Shown here piece by piece: positions 46,051 through 58,180 of a stretch of 64,000 bases of DNA. The stretch lies in contig JAUJYZ010001406.1 in assembly GCA_033675265.1 (NCBI GenBank), positions 1 through 64,000 on the forward strand, read 5' to 3'. The notes beneath the pieces were generated by a model, which saw only the letters and a program-made list of their open reading frames with translations, searched no databases and was not told the DNA's origin. Numbering within the stretch: position 1 is the stretch's first letter; every line of letters begins with the position of its first letter. The stretch is from Actinostola sp. cb2023. Lineage: Eukaryota > Cnidaria > Anthozoa > Actiniaria > Actinostolidae. The translations under genes and the position numbers were made by a program.

Positions 46051-47353
46051 CAGGGGTTTCATTAATTTTTAAAGTAGCTGTACGAGATGCTCAAAGTAGC
46101 CGTATACTCAATGTTTTTTCCTGTACTGATTTTGGGGAATGTCATATAGAAGATATACAGTAGAATACCGTCCACCATACATCAGGGCCGTAGTTGTCAC
46201 GTTGACGAGCGGCAAAGACGCAAGTTCCTAGGGGGGTGCGGGGGGCATGCTCCCGCGAAAAATTTTGAGGTATAGGGTCTCTGAAATAGCATTTCCTGCC
46301 TTCTGAGAGTAGTTTCCAGGAAGTTTAAACTGACAGAAAATTGATCTAAAATACTAAACTAAAATATGTACACGGTTGTATCTATGAGTACTAGTACATA
46401 ACTAATCTTAAATCGATGTTTAAAAATGCAATCATACAAGACAATTTGAGGGCAATGAACTTTGGAGTCCAAAGCTCATGTAAATTAAAAATCTAAAGGG
46501 AGGCGCTCACAACTTCGTGCAATTGGCGCCAGAATGTCTGGGCTAACACAATCGCGCTAATTTCTAACTTGCGAAAAATTTATTTAGCAGCTATCAGAAC
46601 AACGAATGTGATTTTAACGCCCTTTTTAACAGACAGTCAGTTTCAACTGATTTGCTAGATCAGAGTGCAAATATTATATTCGTGAATTAAGAAATCAGTG
46701 AAGCATTAAAGAATCACTGGAGCGTGAATGACTTCAGTTTCATTGAATGAATCCGAATGGGAATAAATGTATGTATGATTAATTCTTGACACGGCTCACT
46801 GAATTCTTATTTAGCACTAAATATTACTAAATATTACTAAATGTTTTAACGCTTATTTCACTAAGTAAATATATTTCCACAACGTAAAAATGCATTCTTT
46901 ATATGTATGTTTTTTTACATTTTCATCCAGCGCAGACGTAGCCTGCTTTACCTGGCCCTAAGCGCAGACGTACCTCACGTATGGCTAATTAGGCGGTCTT
47001 TTTTATGTTACTTCGTTCGTAAAAGCCGCTCTTTACAAAATTCAGCGAAGAAACGCGAAGGTTTTCCCGAAAATATAATTTTTTTTGTCTGTTTATTTGT
47101 TTGATTTGGATATCAGCGATTTGAAGAGGTTTAGTACAGGAACGAAACTAGTCATCGCTATTTGATCTTTGTAGTGCGTGAAAGACGTAAAGTTAAATAA
47201 ATACTACAAAAAATAAGAAGGTTGTTTGGTTTGAATTTACATCTAGACAATAATTATTAAAAGTACGATCATACACTGACAAAAGTAGCCGCCGGAAGCA
47301 CGGCAAGTAGACGCCGGAGCTCCGACGGTAACCGGCTTCTATTGAAACCCCTG
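46051..47353. mobile_element. 1303-bp element inserted in the 58-bp satellite (5-bp target duplication)
   Basis: The left end CAGGGGTTTCATTA and right end (reverse complement CAGGGGTTTCAATA) form short TIRs. ATAAA is duplicated at 46046-46050 and 47354-47358; the satellite unit has it once (GGTATAAAAG), so the site is exact. Subterminal AAAGTAGC motifs occur at both ends. CAG-ended TIRs and a 5-bp duplication suggest a hAT-related group. A nested CAGGGCCGTAG... G-rich block at ~46185 may be a second element. No transposase frame is visible. Confidence 0.9.
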
Positions 47354-50300
47354 ATAAAAGTACGCTGCCCAGGGGTACAACAATTTGTTTAAACATGCAG
47401 TTACGGTATAAAAGTACGCTGCCCAGGGGTAGAACAATACATTTGTTTAAACATGCAGTTACGGTATAAAAGTACGCTGCCCAGGGGTAGAACAATACAT
47501 TTGTTTAAACATGCAGTTACGGTATAAAAGTACGCTGCCCAGGGGTACAACAATACATTTGTTTAAACATGCAGTTACGGTATAAAAGTACGCTGCCCAG
47601 GGGTACAACAATACATTTGTTTAAACATGCAGTTACGGTATAAAAGTACGCTGATCAGGGGTACAACAATACATTTGTTTAAACATGCAGTTACGGTATA
47701 AAAGTACGCTGCCCAGGGGTAGAACAATACATTTGTTTAAACATGCAGTTACGGTATAAAAGTACGCTGCCCAGGGGTAGAACAATACATTTGTTTAAAC
47801 ATGCAGTTACGGTATAAAAGTACGCTGCCCAGGGGTACAACAATACATTTGTTTAAACATGCAGTTACGGTATAAAAGTACGCTGCCCAGGGGTACAACA
47901 ATACATTTGTTTAAACATGCAGTTACGGTATAAAAGTACGCTGCCCAGGGGTACAACAATACATTTGTTTAAACATGAAGTTACGGTATAAAAGTACGCT
48001 GATCAGGGGTACAACAATACATTTGTTTAAACATGCAGTTACGGTATAAAAGTACGCTGCCCAGGGGTACAACAATACATTTGTTTAAACATGCAGTTAC
48101 GGTATAAAAGGACACTGCCCAGGGGTACAACAATAAATTTGTTTAAACACGAAGTTCTGGTATAAAAGTACGCTGCCCAGGGTACAACAATACATTTGTT
48201 TAAACATGCAGTTACGGTATAAAAGGACGCTGCCCAGGCGTACAACAATACATTTGTTTAAACATGCAGTTACGGTATAAAAGGACGCTGCCCAGGGGTA
48301 CAACAATACATTTGTTTAAATATGAAGTTCTGGTATAAAAGTACGCTGCCCCAGGGGTAGAACAATACATTTGTTTAAACATGTAGTTACGGTATAAAAG
48401 GACACTGCCCAGGGGTACAACAATACATTTGTTTAAACACGAAGTTCTGGTATAAAAGTACGCTGCCCAGGGGTACAACAATACATTTGTTTAAACATGT
48501 ATAGTTACGGTATAAAAGTACGCTGCCCAGGGGTACAACAATACATTTGTTTAAACATGCAGTTACGGTATAAAAGTACGCTGCCCAGGGGTACAACAAT
48601 ACATTTGTTTAAACATGCAGTTACGGTATAAAAGTACGCTGCCCAGGGGTACAACAATACATTTGTTTAAACATGCAGTTACGGTATAAAAGTACGCTGC
48701 CCAGGGGTACAACAATACATTTGTTTAAACATGCAGTTACGCTATAAAAGTACGCTGCCCAGGGGTACAACAATACATTTGTTTAAACATGCAGTTACGG
48801 TATAAAAGTACGCTGATCAGGGGTACAACAATACATTTGTTGAAACATGCAGTTACGGTATAAAAGTACGCTGCCCAGGGGTACAACAATACATTTGTTT
48901 AAACATGCAGTTACGGTATAAAAGTACGCTGATCAGGGGTACAACAATACATTTGTTTAAACATGCAGTTACGGTATAAAAGTACGCTGCCCAGGGGTAC
49001 AACAATACATTTGTTTAAACATGCAGTTACGCTATAAAAGTACGCTGCCCAGGGGTACAACAATACATTTGTTTAAACATGCAGTTACGCTATAAAAGTA
49101 CGCTGCCCAGGGGTACAACAATACATTTGTTTAAACATGCAGTTACGGTATAAAAGTACGCTGCCCAGGGGTACAACAATACATTTTGTTTAAACATGCA
49201 GTTACGGTATAAAAGTACGCTGATCAGGGGTACAACAATACATTTGTTTAAACATGCAGTTACGGTATAAAAGTACGCTGATCAGGGGTACAACAATACA
49301 TTTGTTTAAACATGCAGTTACGGTATAAAAGTACGCTGATCAGGGGTACAACAATACATTTGTTTAAACATGCAGTTACGCTATAAAAGTACGCTGCCCA
49401 GGGGTACAACAATACATTTGTTTAAACATGCAGTTACGCTATAAAAGTACGCTGCCCAGGGGTACAACAATACATTTGTTTAAACATGCAGTTAAGGTAT
49501 AAAAGTACGCTGCCCAGGGGTACAACAATACATTTGTTTAAACATGCAGTTACGGTATAAAAGTACGCTGCCCAGGGTACAACAATACATTTGTTTAAAC
49601 ATGAAGTTACGGTATAAAAGTACGCTGCCCAGGGGTACAACAATACATTTGTTTAAACATGCAGTTAAGGTATAAAAGTACGCTGCCCAGGGGTACAACA
49701 ATACATTTGTTTAAACATGCAGTTACGGTATAAAAGTACGCTGCCCAGGGGTACAACAATACATTTGTTTAAACATGTAGTTACGGTATAAAAGTACGCT
49801 GCCCAGGGGTACAACAATACATTTGTTTAAACATGTAGTTACAGTATAAAAGTCCTCTGCCCAGGGGTACAACAATACATTTGTTTAAACATGCAGTTAC
49901 GGTATAAAAGTACGCTGCCCAGGGGTACAACAATACATTTGTTTAAACATGCAGTTACGGTATAAAAGTCCTCTGCCCAGGGGTAGAACAATACATTTGT
50001 TTAAACATGTAGTTACGGTATAAAAGTACGCTGCCCAGGGGTACAACAATACATTTGTTTAAACATGCAGTTACGGTATAAAAGTACGCTGCCCAGGGGT
50101 ACAACAATACATTTGTTTAAACATGAAGTTACGGTATAAAAGTACGCTGATCAGGGGTACAACAATACATTTGTTTAAACATGAAGTTACGGTATAAAAG
50201 TACGCTGCCCAGGGTACAACAATACATTTGTTTAAACATGCAGTTAAGGTATAAAAGTACGCTGCCCAGGGGTAGAACAATACATTTGTTTAAACATGCA

Positions 50301-52265
50301 GTTACGGTATAAAAGTACGCTGTCCAGGGGTACAACAATACATTTGTTTAAACATGCAGTTACGGTATAAAAGTACGCTGCCCAGGGGTACAACAATACA
50401 TTTGTTTTAAACATGCAGTTACGGTATAAAAGTACGCTGCCCAGGGGTACAACAATACATTTGTTTAAACATGAAGTTACGGTATAAAAGTACGCTGCCC
50501 AGGGTACAACAATACATTTGTTTAAACATGCAGTTAAGGTATAAAAGTACGCTGCCCAGGGGTAGAACAATACATTTGTTTAAACATGCAGTTACGGTAT
50601 AAAAGTACGCTGCCCAGGGATACAACAATACATTTGTTTAAACATGCAGTTACGGTATAAAAGTACGCTGCCCAGGGGTACAACAATACATTTGTTTAAA
50701 CATGCAGTTACGGTATAAAAGTACGCTGCCCAGGGTACAACAATACATTTGTTTAAACATGAAGTTACGGTATAAAAGTACGCTGCCCAGGGGTACAACA
50801 ATACATTTGTTTAAACATGAAGTTACGGTATAAAAGTACGCTGCCCAGGGGTACAACAATACATTTGTTTAAACATGAAGTTACGGTATAAAAGTACGCT
50901 GCCCAGGGGTACAACAATACATTTGTTTAAACATGAAGTTACGGTATAAAAGTACGCTGCCCAGGGGTACAACAATACATTTGTTTAAACATGAAGTTAC
51001 GGTATAAATGTACGCTGCCCAGGGGTACAACAATACATTTGTTTAAACATGAAGTTACGGTTTAAAAGTACGCTGCCCAGGGGTACAATAATACATTTGT
51101 TTAAACATGCAGTTAAGGTATAAAAGTACGCTGCCCAGGGGTACAACAATACATTTGTTTAAACATACAGTTACGGTATAAAAGTACGCTGCCCAGGGGT
51201 ACAACAATACATTTGTTTAAACATGAAGTTACGGTATAAAAGTACGCTGCCCAGGGATACAACAATACATTTGTTTAAACATGCAGTTACGGTATAAAAG
51301 TACGCTGCCCAGGGGTACAACAATACATTTGTTTAAACATACAGTTACGGTATAAAAGTACGCTGCCCAGGGGTACAACAATACATTTGTTTAAACATAC
51401 AGTTACGGTATAAAAGTACGCTGCCCAGGGGTACAACAATACATTTGTTTAAACATGCAGTTACGGTATAAAAGTACGCTGCCCAGGGGTACAACAATAC
51501 ATTTGTTTAAACATGCAGTTACGGTATAAAAGTACGCTGCCCAGGGGTACAACAATACATTTGTTTAAACATGAAGTTACGGTATAAAAGTACGCTGCCC
51601 AGGGGTACAACAATACATTTGTTTAAACATGCAGTTACGGTATAAAAGTACGCTGCCCAGGGGTACAACAATACATTTGTTTAAACATGAAGTTACGCTA
51701 TAAAAGTACGCTGCCCAGGGATACAACAATACATTTGTTTAAACATGCAGTTACGGTATAAAAGTACGCTGCCCAGGGATACAACAATACATTTGTTTAA
51801 ACATGCAGTTACGGTATAAAAGTACGCTGCCCAGGGGTACAACAATACATTTGTTTAAACATGCAGTTACGGTATAAAAGTACGCTGCCCAGGGATACAA
51901 CAATACATTTGTTTAAACATGCAGTTATGGTATAAAAGTACGCTGCCCAGGGGTACAACAATACATTTGTTTAAACATGAAGTTACGGTATAAAAGTACG
52001 CTGCCCAGGGGTACAACAATACATTTGTTTAAACATGCAGTTATGGTATAAAAGTACGCTGCCCAGGGGTACAACAATACATTTGTTTAAACATGCAGTT
52101 ACGGTATAAAAGTACGCTGCCCAGGGGTACAACAATACATTTGTTTAAACATGCAGTTATGGTATAAAAGTACGCTGCCCAGGGGTACAACAATACATTT
52201 GTTTAAACATGCAGTTACGGTATAAAAGTACGCTGCCCAGGGGTACAACAATACATTTGTTTAAT
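47354..52265. repeat. 58-bp satellite array 3b (~85 copies)
   Basis: Continuation of 3a. Variants include GATCAGG (48.0, 48.8-49.3 kb), ACGCTATAAAAG, AAAAGTCCTCTGCC, CCAGGGATAC (51.2-51.9 kb) and AACATACAG. Neighbouring units share variants, showing local homogenisation. A block at ~50.07-50.40 kb recurs at ~50.41-50.63 kb. It ends at TTTGTTTAATCAACC like arrays 1 and 2. Confidence 0.98.
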
Positions 52266-52707
52266 CAACCATTGTTAACTGTATTTTACAGAGTTCCATT
52301 GATCGTCATGCGTTGTTACCCACTTTATATACTTTGTATCAATACAGCGGTTTTCTATATTAGATACGCGGGCTCAGAAGTTCAAAAGCTAACTTCGTTT
52401 TGGGGTTATTGGTTTCTGTCAATCAAACGTCCGACACCGCTCAAACAGACGGCTGAGTCTTATTTCCCAGTCATTGAAGCATACTTACATTCAGTTTTCT
52501 GGGTAGGAATATTGAAATAGTTTAATATTTAAAAAAAAGTATTTTTAAATTCTTAATAAAAAATATAATAAATTAAAATTAAAAAAAATAAAAGATCAGA
52601 AAAATATTGTTGAGCAGTTTTACAGTTAAGATTTTAAAGTATTTTTGTTAGTTCAGTTCGTGTCAATACCGACTTACAAACTATTATTTCTAGGAATTAA
52701 TTGTTTT
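52266..52707. other. Unit C spacer, conserved part
   Basis: Conserved post-array segment with the splice-acceptor-like TAACTGTATTTTACAG. A small frame change relative to unit A destroys the open frame that runs through it in A and B. Confidence 0.55.
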
Positions 52708-53945
52708 TATAAAATAACTATGATATAACGCGCGCTCTGATTGGCTAAAAAGCTATGTGATATAAGAGCACAGAAACATGGTTTTGATGACCTTGAACGA
52801 CCTTGAAGCGATGCAGTGGATTTGATCGACCACAAATTTATTTTTTTCTGTTGTCAAACATGTTTTATTTACTAAATATAAGCCATAGAATTACAGTTTT
52901 TCTTGTTTAGTTAAGTTCAAGTTCTATCTAGATGTGATTTTGATGATTTTAAACCGACAATTTGCAAGAATTGAGCTTCTAGTTCAAACACACCAAGAAA
53001 CTCGACGAATCGTCCAATTATTTTTGTCAACAATATCGAAGAAAATTAAATCTAACTGCTCAGTTTTCTCAATCACATACTAACCGTTCTGTAAGTTCTA
53101 TAGTTACACATATTTTCTCAAGTGTACGACTGAAAATATCAAGAAAAGATAGCCGTATAATTTAAGCTTATAAGTCACAAAAGAGTGAAAACAGAGCGAT
53201 TCTTGTAACTACACGGCGGGTTCGTCAGAACATTCATATCTCTAGTAAAATATGTCAAAGAGAAAAAATATCTTCAAATATCTCAGAAACATCCATCGTT
53301 TATACATTCTTGTCGAGAAAAGCGATGAAAAGATTCAAAAATATGACAAAAACTGTGGATATTTGGCTACCTGACTTCGTGCTCCATTCATCAAGTTGTC
53401 AAATATTTCAGAAAGTTTGACGATTCGTCTTCATTGAATCAGCTCAGCTTTTCTCACTTTTCTTCGTGTTTTGTTTTCACAGGATACACAAACGAAGTGT
53501 AACAAACATTCTTCGGTAATTTTCTGACAGAAAAGAGCATTCTTCAAAACGTTTTTCCTGTCGAAACACTATTTATACGGCACTGATAAAAGTTGTCGAG
53601 TCGCTACTGTCGCTTTGCCATTCTGATTTCTTTCGTGAGATTTGATTGGATGATGCACGATTTCTCGCTTTTCAGGAGAATTGCAAATTTGATCAATCAA
53701 AATTCGCGTAAACAAAGGAATTTGTAAGAAAGAAATCCTTGTAATTATTTTATAAAAGCATTAATACATGCTTGCCGTGTCTTTGTTCTCTGTTAAAAAC
53801 ACTTGGGATATGTTGGGAGAACGCAGAAAATGTTGAAAATCACTCGCCGGAGGCTCGTGATTTCCAACATTTCTTTGTTCTCCCAACATATCCGCGTGTT
53901 TTTAACAGAGAACAAAGACACGGCAAGCGTGTATTAATGCTTAAT
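52708..53945. mobile_element. ~1.24-kb composite insertion in unit C spacer with a ~190-bp hairpin
   Basis: Units A and B are continuous at AATTGTTTTGAA(A/T)C, while here the two halves are separated by ~1.24 kb, defining the insertion. Left end TATAAAATAACTATGATATA; a related inverted motif TTATTTTATAAAAG lies at ~53744, so one element may be 52708-53757. A near-perfect hairpin follows (53757-53943; arms GCATTAATACATGCTTGCCG and inverse, ~85 bp each, tip near 53850). The 63-codon frame inside is a hairpin shadow. Confidence 0.7.
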
Positions 53946-54201
53946 GAAACTGGCGGAAATTAATCAACGAACTCAAATTAATTAGAGCTGCCAAAGTCGC
54001 ATGGGAAACTCGATAACAACATATGATTAGAGACTGGGAAATAAAAGTTTTAAGCGTGTAAACAATATAACTAGACTAGAAATGACTTTGTATGAATTAT
54101 GGAGTGATACCCCATGCGCATGCGCAGAACTGCAATTTTAGGTACTTTTTTATAACAAATTGTTTCAATCATTTTCACAGTAAATAATATTTGTATTTAA
54201 A

Positions 54202-54411
54202 TTGTGCCTTGACAATGTTTTAATAAAGGCCACTAGTAACTCCGGTTGCAGTAAAATGACGTGAACATGCTTAGAAAACAAGTGACGGTAAAAAGCAAGT
54301 TCCTTAGTAAAAACCAACTTTCTGGATTTTTTAGAAACTTTTGAGCAACTTTTTGAGAAATTTCCAGCAAATTCAAGTTAAATAAAATTTCAATCAACTT
54401 GTGGACAGCCC
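54202..54411. mobile_element. 5'-truncated copy of the 504-bp TIR element
   Basis: Matches 40068-40278 including the right TIR (CAACTTGTGGACAGCCC), but the left half is gone. The join with spacer sequence at ~54202 implies a deletion of ~1.2 kb relative to the unit B spacer. Confidence 0.75.
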
Positions 54412-54661
54412 TATTTGAAAGTAGCTTTGCTAACAGGCCTCTAGGTTTTATCCAATATCCATGCTTAGCCTTATGCGCATGTGCGTGTTCTATCACGATG
54501 ACAAATTTGAATCTGAAAGAACTGTTTATTCTTACGATTGTTAAGTTGTTTTAAGACAGTGACGTCATATACAACGTCATATTGATGACGTCATCAACTC
54601 TAATAAATTGTTGACCAGCATCCATATCGGTACATTTGGTCCATGCTGTGGTTTGTTTATA

Positions 54662-55043
54662 CATCCTATGCATAAATAGTAGAATCGTAAAATCTCATTC
54701 ACTTCGTTATTGGGAATATGTTACAGCAATATCTGACAATCTCTTTGAAGAGAGTGTTGTCACAAATGAACACACCAAATTTTAGGGCTGTACTACGAAA
54801 TCTTGAAAAGTTGTAGTGACTTGAAATTACAAAGATCTGTGCCAGAAACCGCACTTTGGCCCTAAATGCCTCGTTTCCATGTATTTTGCACCTTTCAAAT
54901 GCTTACTACTTTATGATGGTTTCATTTTCATTAATGCACTTTTGGGGTAATTTCTAAACTGTTGATGATCTTTCAATCTCTTATTATTCTTTCAGTTTTT
55001 GCAAATTTATGCAAATTACAGAAATCGCGTCTTGCATAGGTTG
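54662..55043. mobile_element. 382-bp TIR insertion upstream of CniFL D
   Basis: Interrupts GTTTGTTTATAAATAAGC seen at ~40520. The ends are CATCCTATGCA and its imperfect inverse TTGCATAGGTTG. TATA appears on both sides (4-bp duplication, or TA). No ORF. Confidence 0.65.
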
Positions 55044-55354
55044 TATAAATAAGCTTATAGCAATAACACATCTCCATAGCAACGGAGTCTGGTAAATAGG
55101 TACAACCACAAGTCCCTTAGAGAGCCAACTGCACATCTACTGAAGTGCCCCATGCCCTTTTCATTCTGATTTTCCAATAAGAAGCTTGGGTTGCCTGTGG
55201 TAGAGTTCTTTCCAGATTTAAAAATCCCGACGTTGATGATACAAGTTTTTATTTATTATGAATTTTAACACAACTTTAAACAACTACTTTCCAGGATACA
55301 AAAACAAAATTCCTTTTATTTTTCGAATCTGCTAAAGTTCACCCGGATGTTGTA

Positions 55355-55495
55355 AGATTAAGGGGAATTCCCCATAAGGAACTCGAAGCCGTCATTGATG
55401 TCATTAATACCCAGGATAGGATATCCTGACATGCCTATGCATGCTCTCTGGTTTTATAGAGCGTCGTTACTCAGTCGTTGTTGATTCCGCTCAAA
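55355..55495 (+). promoter_or_regulatory. CniFL D promoter: NF-kB-type site kept, CRE altered
   Basis: GGGGAATTCCCC at 55362-55373 is intact. The CRE is TGATGTCA at 55396-55403 (C to T at its CpG), unlike the perfect TGACGTCA of A, B and C. GGATATCC and TTTTATAG (~55451) are kept. Confidence 0.6.
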
Positions 55496-57557
55496 ATGGC
55501 TCATAACATCGACCATTCGAGCTCGTCTTCAAAGATCGCCATTGTTACTTCAATTTTGGCCGTGTTTTTGTGTTGTGGTGAGTTTGTACGCATCGAGTTG
55601 ATGCTAAGCGAACAAAACACGAGAATGAACCAGTTGGAGATCAAGATGACCTCGACACAAAACAACAAGAAGAATGCTGCCAATATCGACCATCGTCGTT
55701 TCTCACAACGATTGAAAGAATATCAAGAAGATACACAAGAGACTGGTCAGCGACTCTCAAGCAGAAAGATACGAGATACTTCCCTTGAACTGAATCAGAC
55801 AAAGCGAACACAAAGAGATCATCTTAGAAAGATAATACATCAAGAAGTAGGAAAAGCTGTATCGACTCTACAAGCTGCGAAGTACAGGATTCCAATCCCA
55901 GGACCTCGCGGACCGCCTGGGAAAAGAGGAAATGCAGGACAGAAAGGAGATAGAGGAGCAGAGGGATTATTTGGACCCATCGGAAAACGAGGCCGCAGAG
56001 GAAAACGAGGGCCTCGTGGTTTCAAAGGCGTCCCGGGAAAGAATGGAGCACCTGGTCCACGAGGCATGCCGGGAAATAAAGGAGATCCTGGTCCCTCCTT
56101 AGCAGCTCCATCAGTATTGGTTTCGCCTCCTCATTTGATCGTCAATGAAAGTCAGTCAGCCATCTTGCATTGTTCTGCCAGTGGATATCCACGACCTGTC
56201 GTTACGTGGAGTAAAAACAATGGGACATTAGACAACAAACGATCAGTAGTTGATAACAGCGGGAAACTAGAAATAAAACACGTCACACGGGATGACACAG
56301 GGATCTATCAGTGTAAGGCTTTTAATATTCTTGGCAAAGTACAAAATACAGCCATACTAGAAGTGAACTTCCGTCCACGACTGACCTTGAACAAAGAACC
56401 AATCTACAAAGAAATTGGCAATGACATTGTTTTTCCAAAGTGTCACGTGGCTGGACGTCCTAAACCAAAGGTCACGTGGTCTAAGGCTATTGGTGCTTTG
56501 CCAAATGATCGTACTGTTATCAAGGATGGACAGCTAACCTTGCTGAGATCCAAGAAAGATGATTCTGGAACATATGTGTGTAAGGCTGACAATGGTCTTG
56601 GTTCTGCTGTTGCAGGTATTGTGCTAATTGTCGTCGAGCTGCCTGTGTTTGTTATTAAGCCTCCTTCATCATACAGAGCTGACCCTGGTACAACAATAGT
56701 TCTAAACTGTACTGCTAAAGGTTACCCTCAGCCAGTCATCAGCTGGAGAAAAGAGAATGGTGTTCTTCCTGCTGGCAAATATGAAGTGAGAGATGGTTCG
56801 TTGATTATAAAGAACGTGGAGAATTCAGATTCAGGTGTGTTTGTGTGCACTGCTAGTAGCGGTGGAGTTTTTCGGCATACAGACACTAAAGTAACGCTGC
56901 ACGTACAATATCCCGGCAAAGACTGCTCAGAGATTTACAAATCGGGAGAGAGAGGTAACGGTGTGTACTCGGTAAATCCTGACGGCCAAGATGCCTTTCA
57001 AGTCTATTGTGACATGACAACTGACGGTGGGGGGTGGACAGTGTTCCAAAGAAGACAAGATGGATCAGTAGACTTTTATCGCGACTGGCAACAATACAAA
57101 ACTGGTTTTGGAAACGTGAATGACGAGTTTTGGTTGGGTAATTAACGACTACATTCATCGACTGACAGCAAGAAGAGCATCGAGCCTTCGCGTGGATGTG
57201 GGAAACTGGGGAGGAGCAAGGAAGTATTCCAAATATGGTAGTTTTAGTATTGGCGATGAATCAGACAAGTACAGACTGAGTGTAGGCTCGTATTCAGGTA
57301 CTGCTGGGGACTCGCTGACAAGTATTCATAATAACATGGCCTTTAGTACAAAGGATAGAGATAACGACCCTTACAGTGGACATTGTGCTGTTTCATATAC
57401 TGGTGCCTGGTGGTTCAGCCAGTGTCATTCCTCGAACCTGAATGGTAAATATTTTGGAAACAAGGGCGACCCTAAAGGAGTTACTTGGTATCACTTTCAT
57501 AACAACTTGCTATCGATGAAAAAATCTGAAATGAAACTAAGACCAAAAACATTTTAA
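55496..57557 (+). pseudogene. CniFL D: collagen / 3x Ig / fibrinogen gene with a 4-bp insertion and stop in the fibrinogen domain
   Basis: Cleanest N-terminal copy: cytoplasmic tail 1-13, signal anchor ~14-32, charged stalk to ~133, 22 Gly-X-Y triplets (~136-201), Ig1-Ig3 (~204-291, 292-381, 382-471; Cys pairs 226/273, 316/362, 405/451), then the fibrinogen domain from ~476. At ~57141 GGTAATTAACGAC replaces GGTAACGAC, a 4-bp insertion giving a stop after residue 549. The rest of the domain stays open in another frame to 57557 (LRPKTF), so the lesion is probably recent; without it the protein would have ~685 residues. A truncated product would keep anchor, collagen and Ig domains but lack the lectin pocket. 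ATG 55496 is conserved in B and C. Confidence 0.85.
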
Positions 57558-57748
57558 TATCGCATCGTAAGTTGACTGTTCATGTTTAGATTTATATTAA
57601 AATATATGTTTATAAGGCGAGTAATTTTGTACATGTCCGCTATTACTATTTTAATATCGCATTGTAAGTTGACTTTTCATGTTTAGATTTATATTAAAAT
57701 ATATGTTTATAAGGCGAGTAATTTTGTACATGTCCGCTATTACTATAC
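57553..57748. repeat. Two-copy ~98-bp direct repeat at the CniFL D 3' end
   Basis: TTTTAATATCGCATCGTAAG through TACATGTCCGCTATTACTA is duplicated head to tail, starting at the stop codon. Other copies have the first ~25 bp once. The 58-bp satellite is absent after this gene. Confidence 0.93.
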
Positions 57749-58180
57749 TAAGTTTATGCTTGTAAGGCCATTTTGTTCCGAAAGAAATACCATTAGAAAG
57801 AAAAACTACTTGCTAGTATTTAAAAAGCCGTGAATATCTAAATTTCGTATATGTGCACAAACCATGTAAATTTAATCTACACATAATTTACACGAAATTT
57901 ACACGGAATTTACACGGAATCTACCACAGACAGCCCAACCATTGTTTCTGAGGCTACTAATAATATATAAAAATATATTTCTATGCCCACTTTTTTGATG
58001 GGTTTCCTTGGGTAGAGCGCGCGCGATACGTATTATATTGGGTTCCCTGTGCATAGAAATGTATGATGTTGGGATCGCTGTGGGTGCCCCGCGCGTCCCG
58101 CAGTGCATGTTGTGAAACTTAGTTAAAAGAGTTAATTAATTCAGTATAATAATCAGTTAAACGCTACAATAGGATCTGAT
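57749..58180. other. Right border of the CniFL cluster
   Basis: Includes AATCTACACATAATTTACAC and ACGGAATTTACACGGAAT (57873-57920), matching the sequence left of the cluster at ~20463. No gene supported. Confidence 0.5.
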
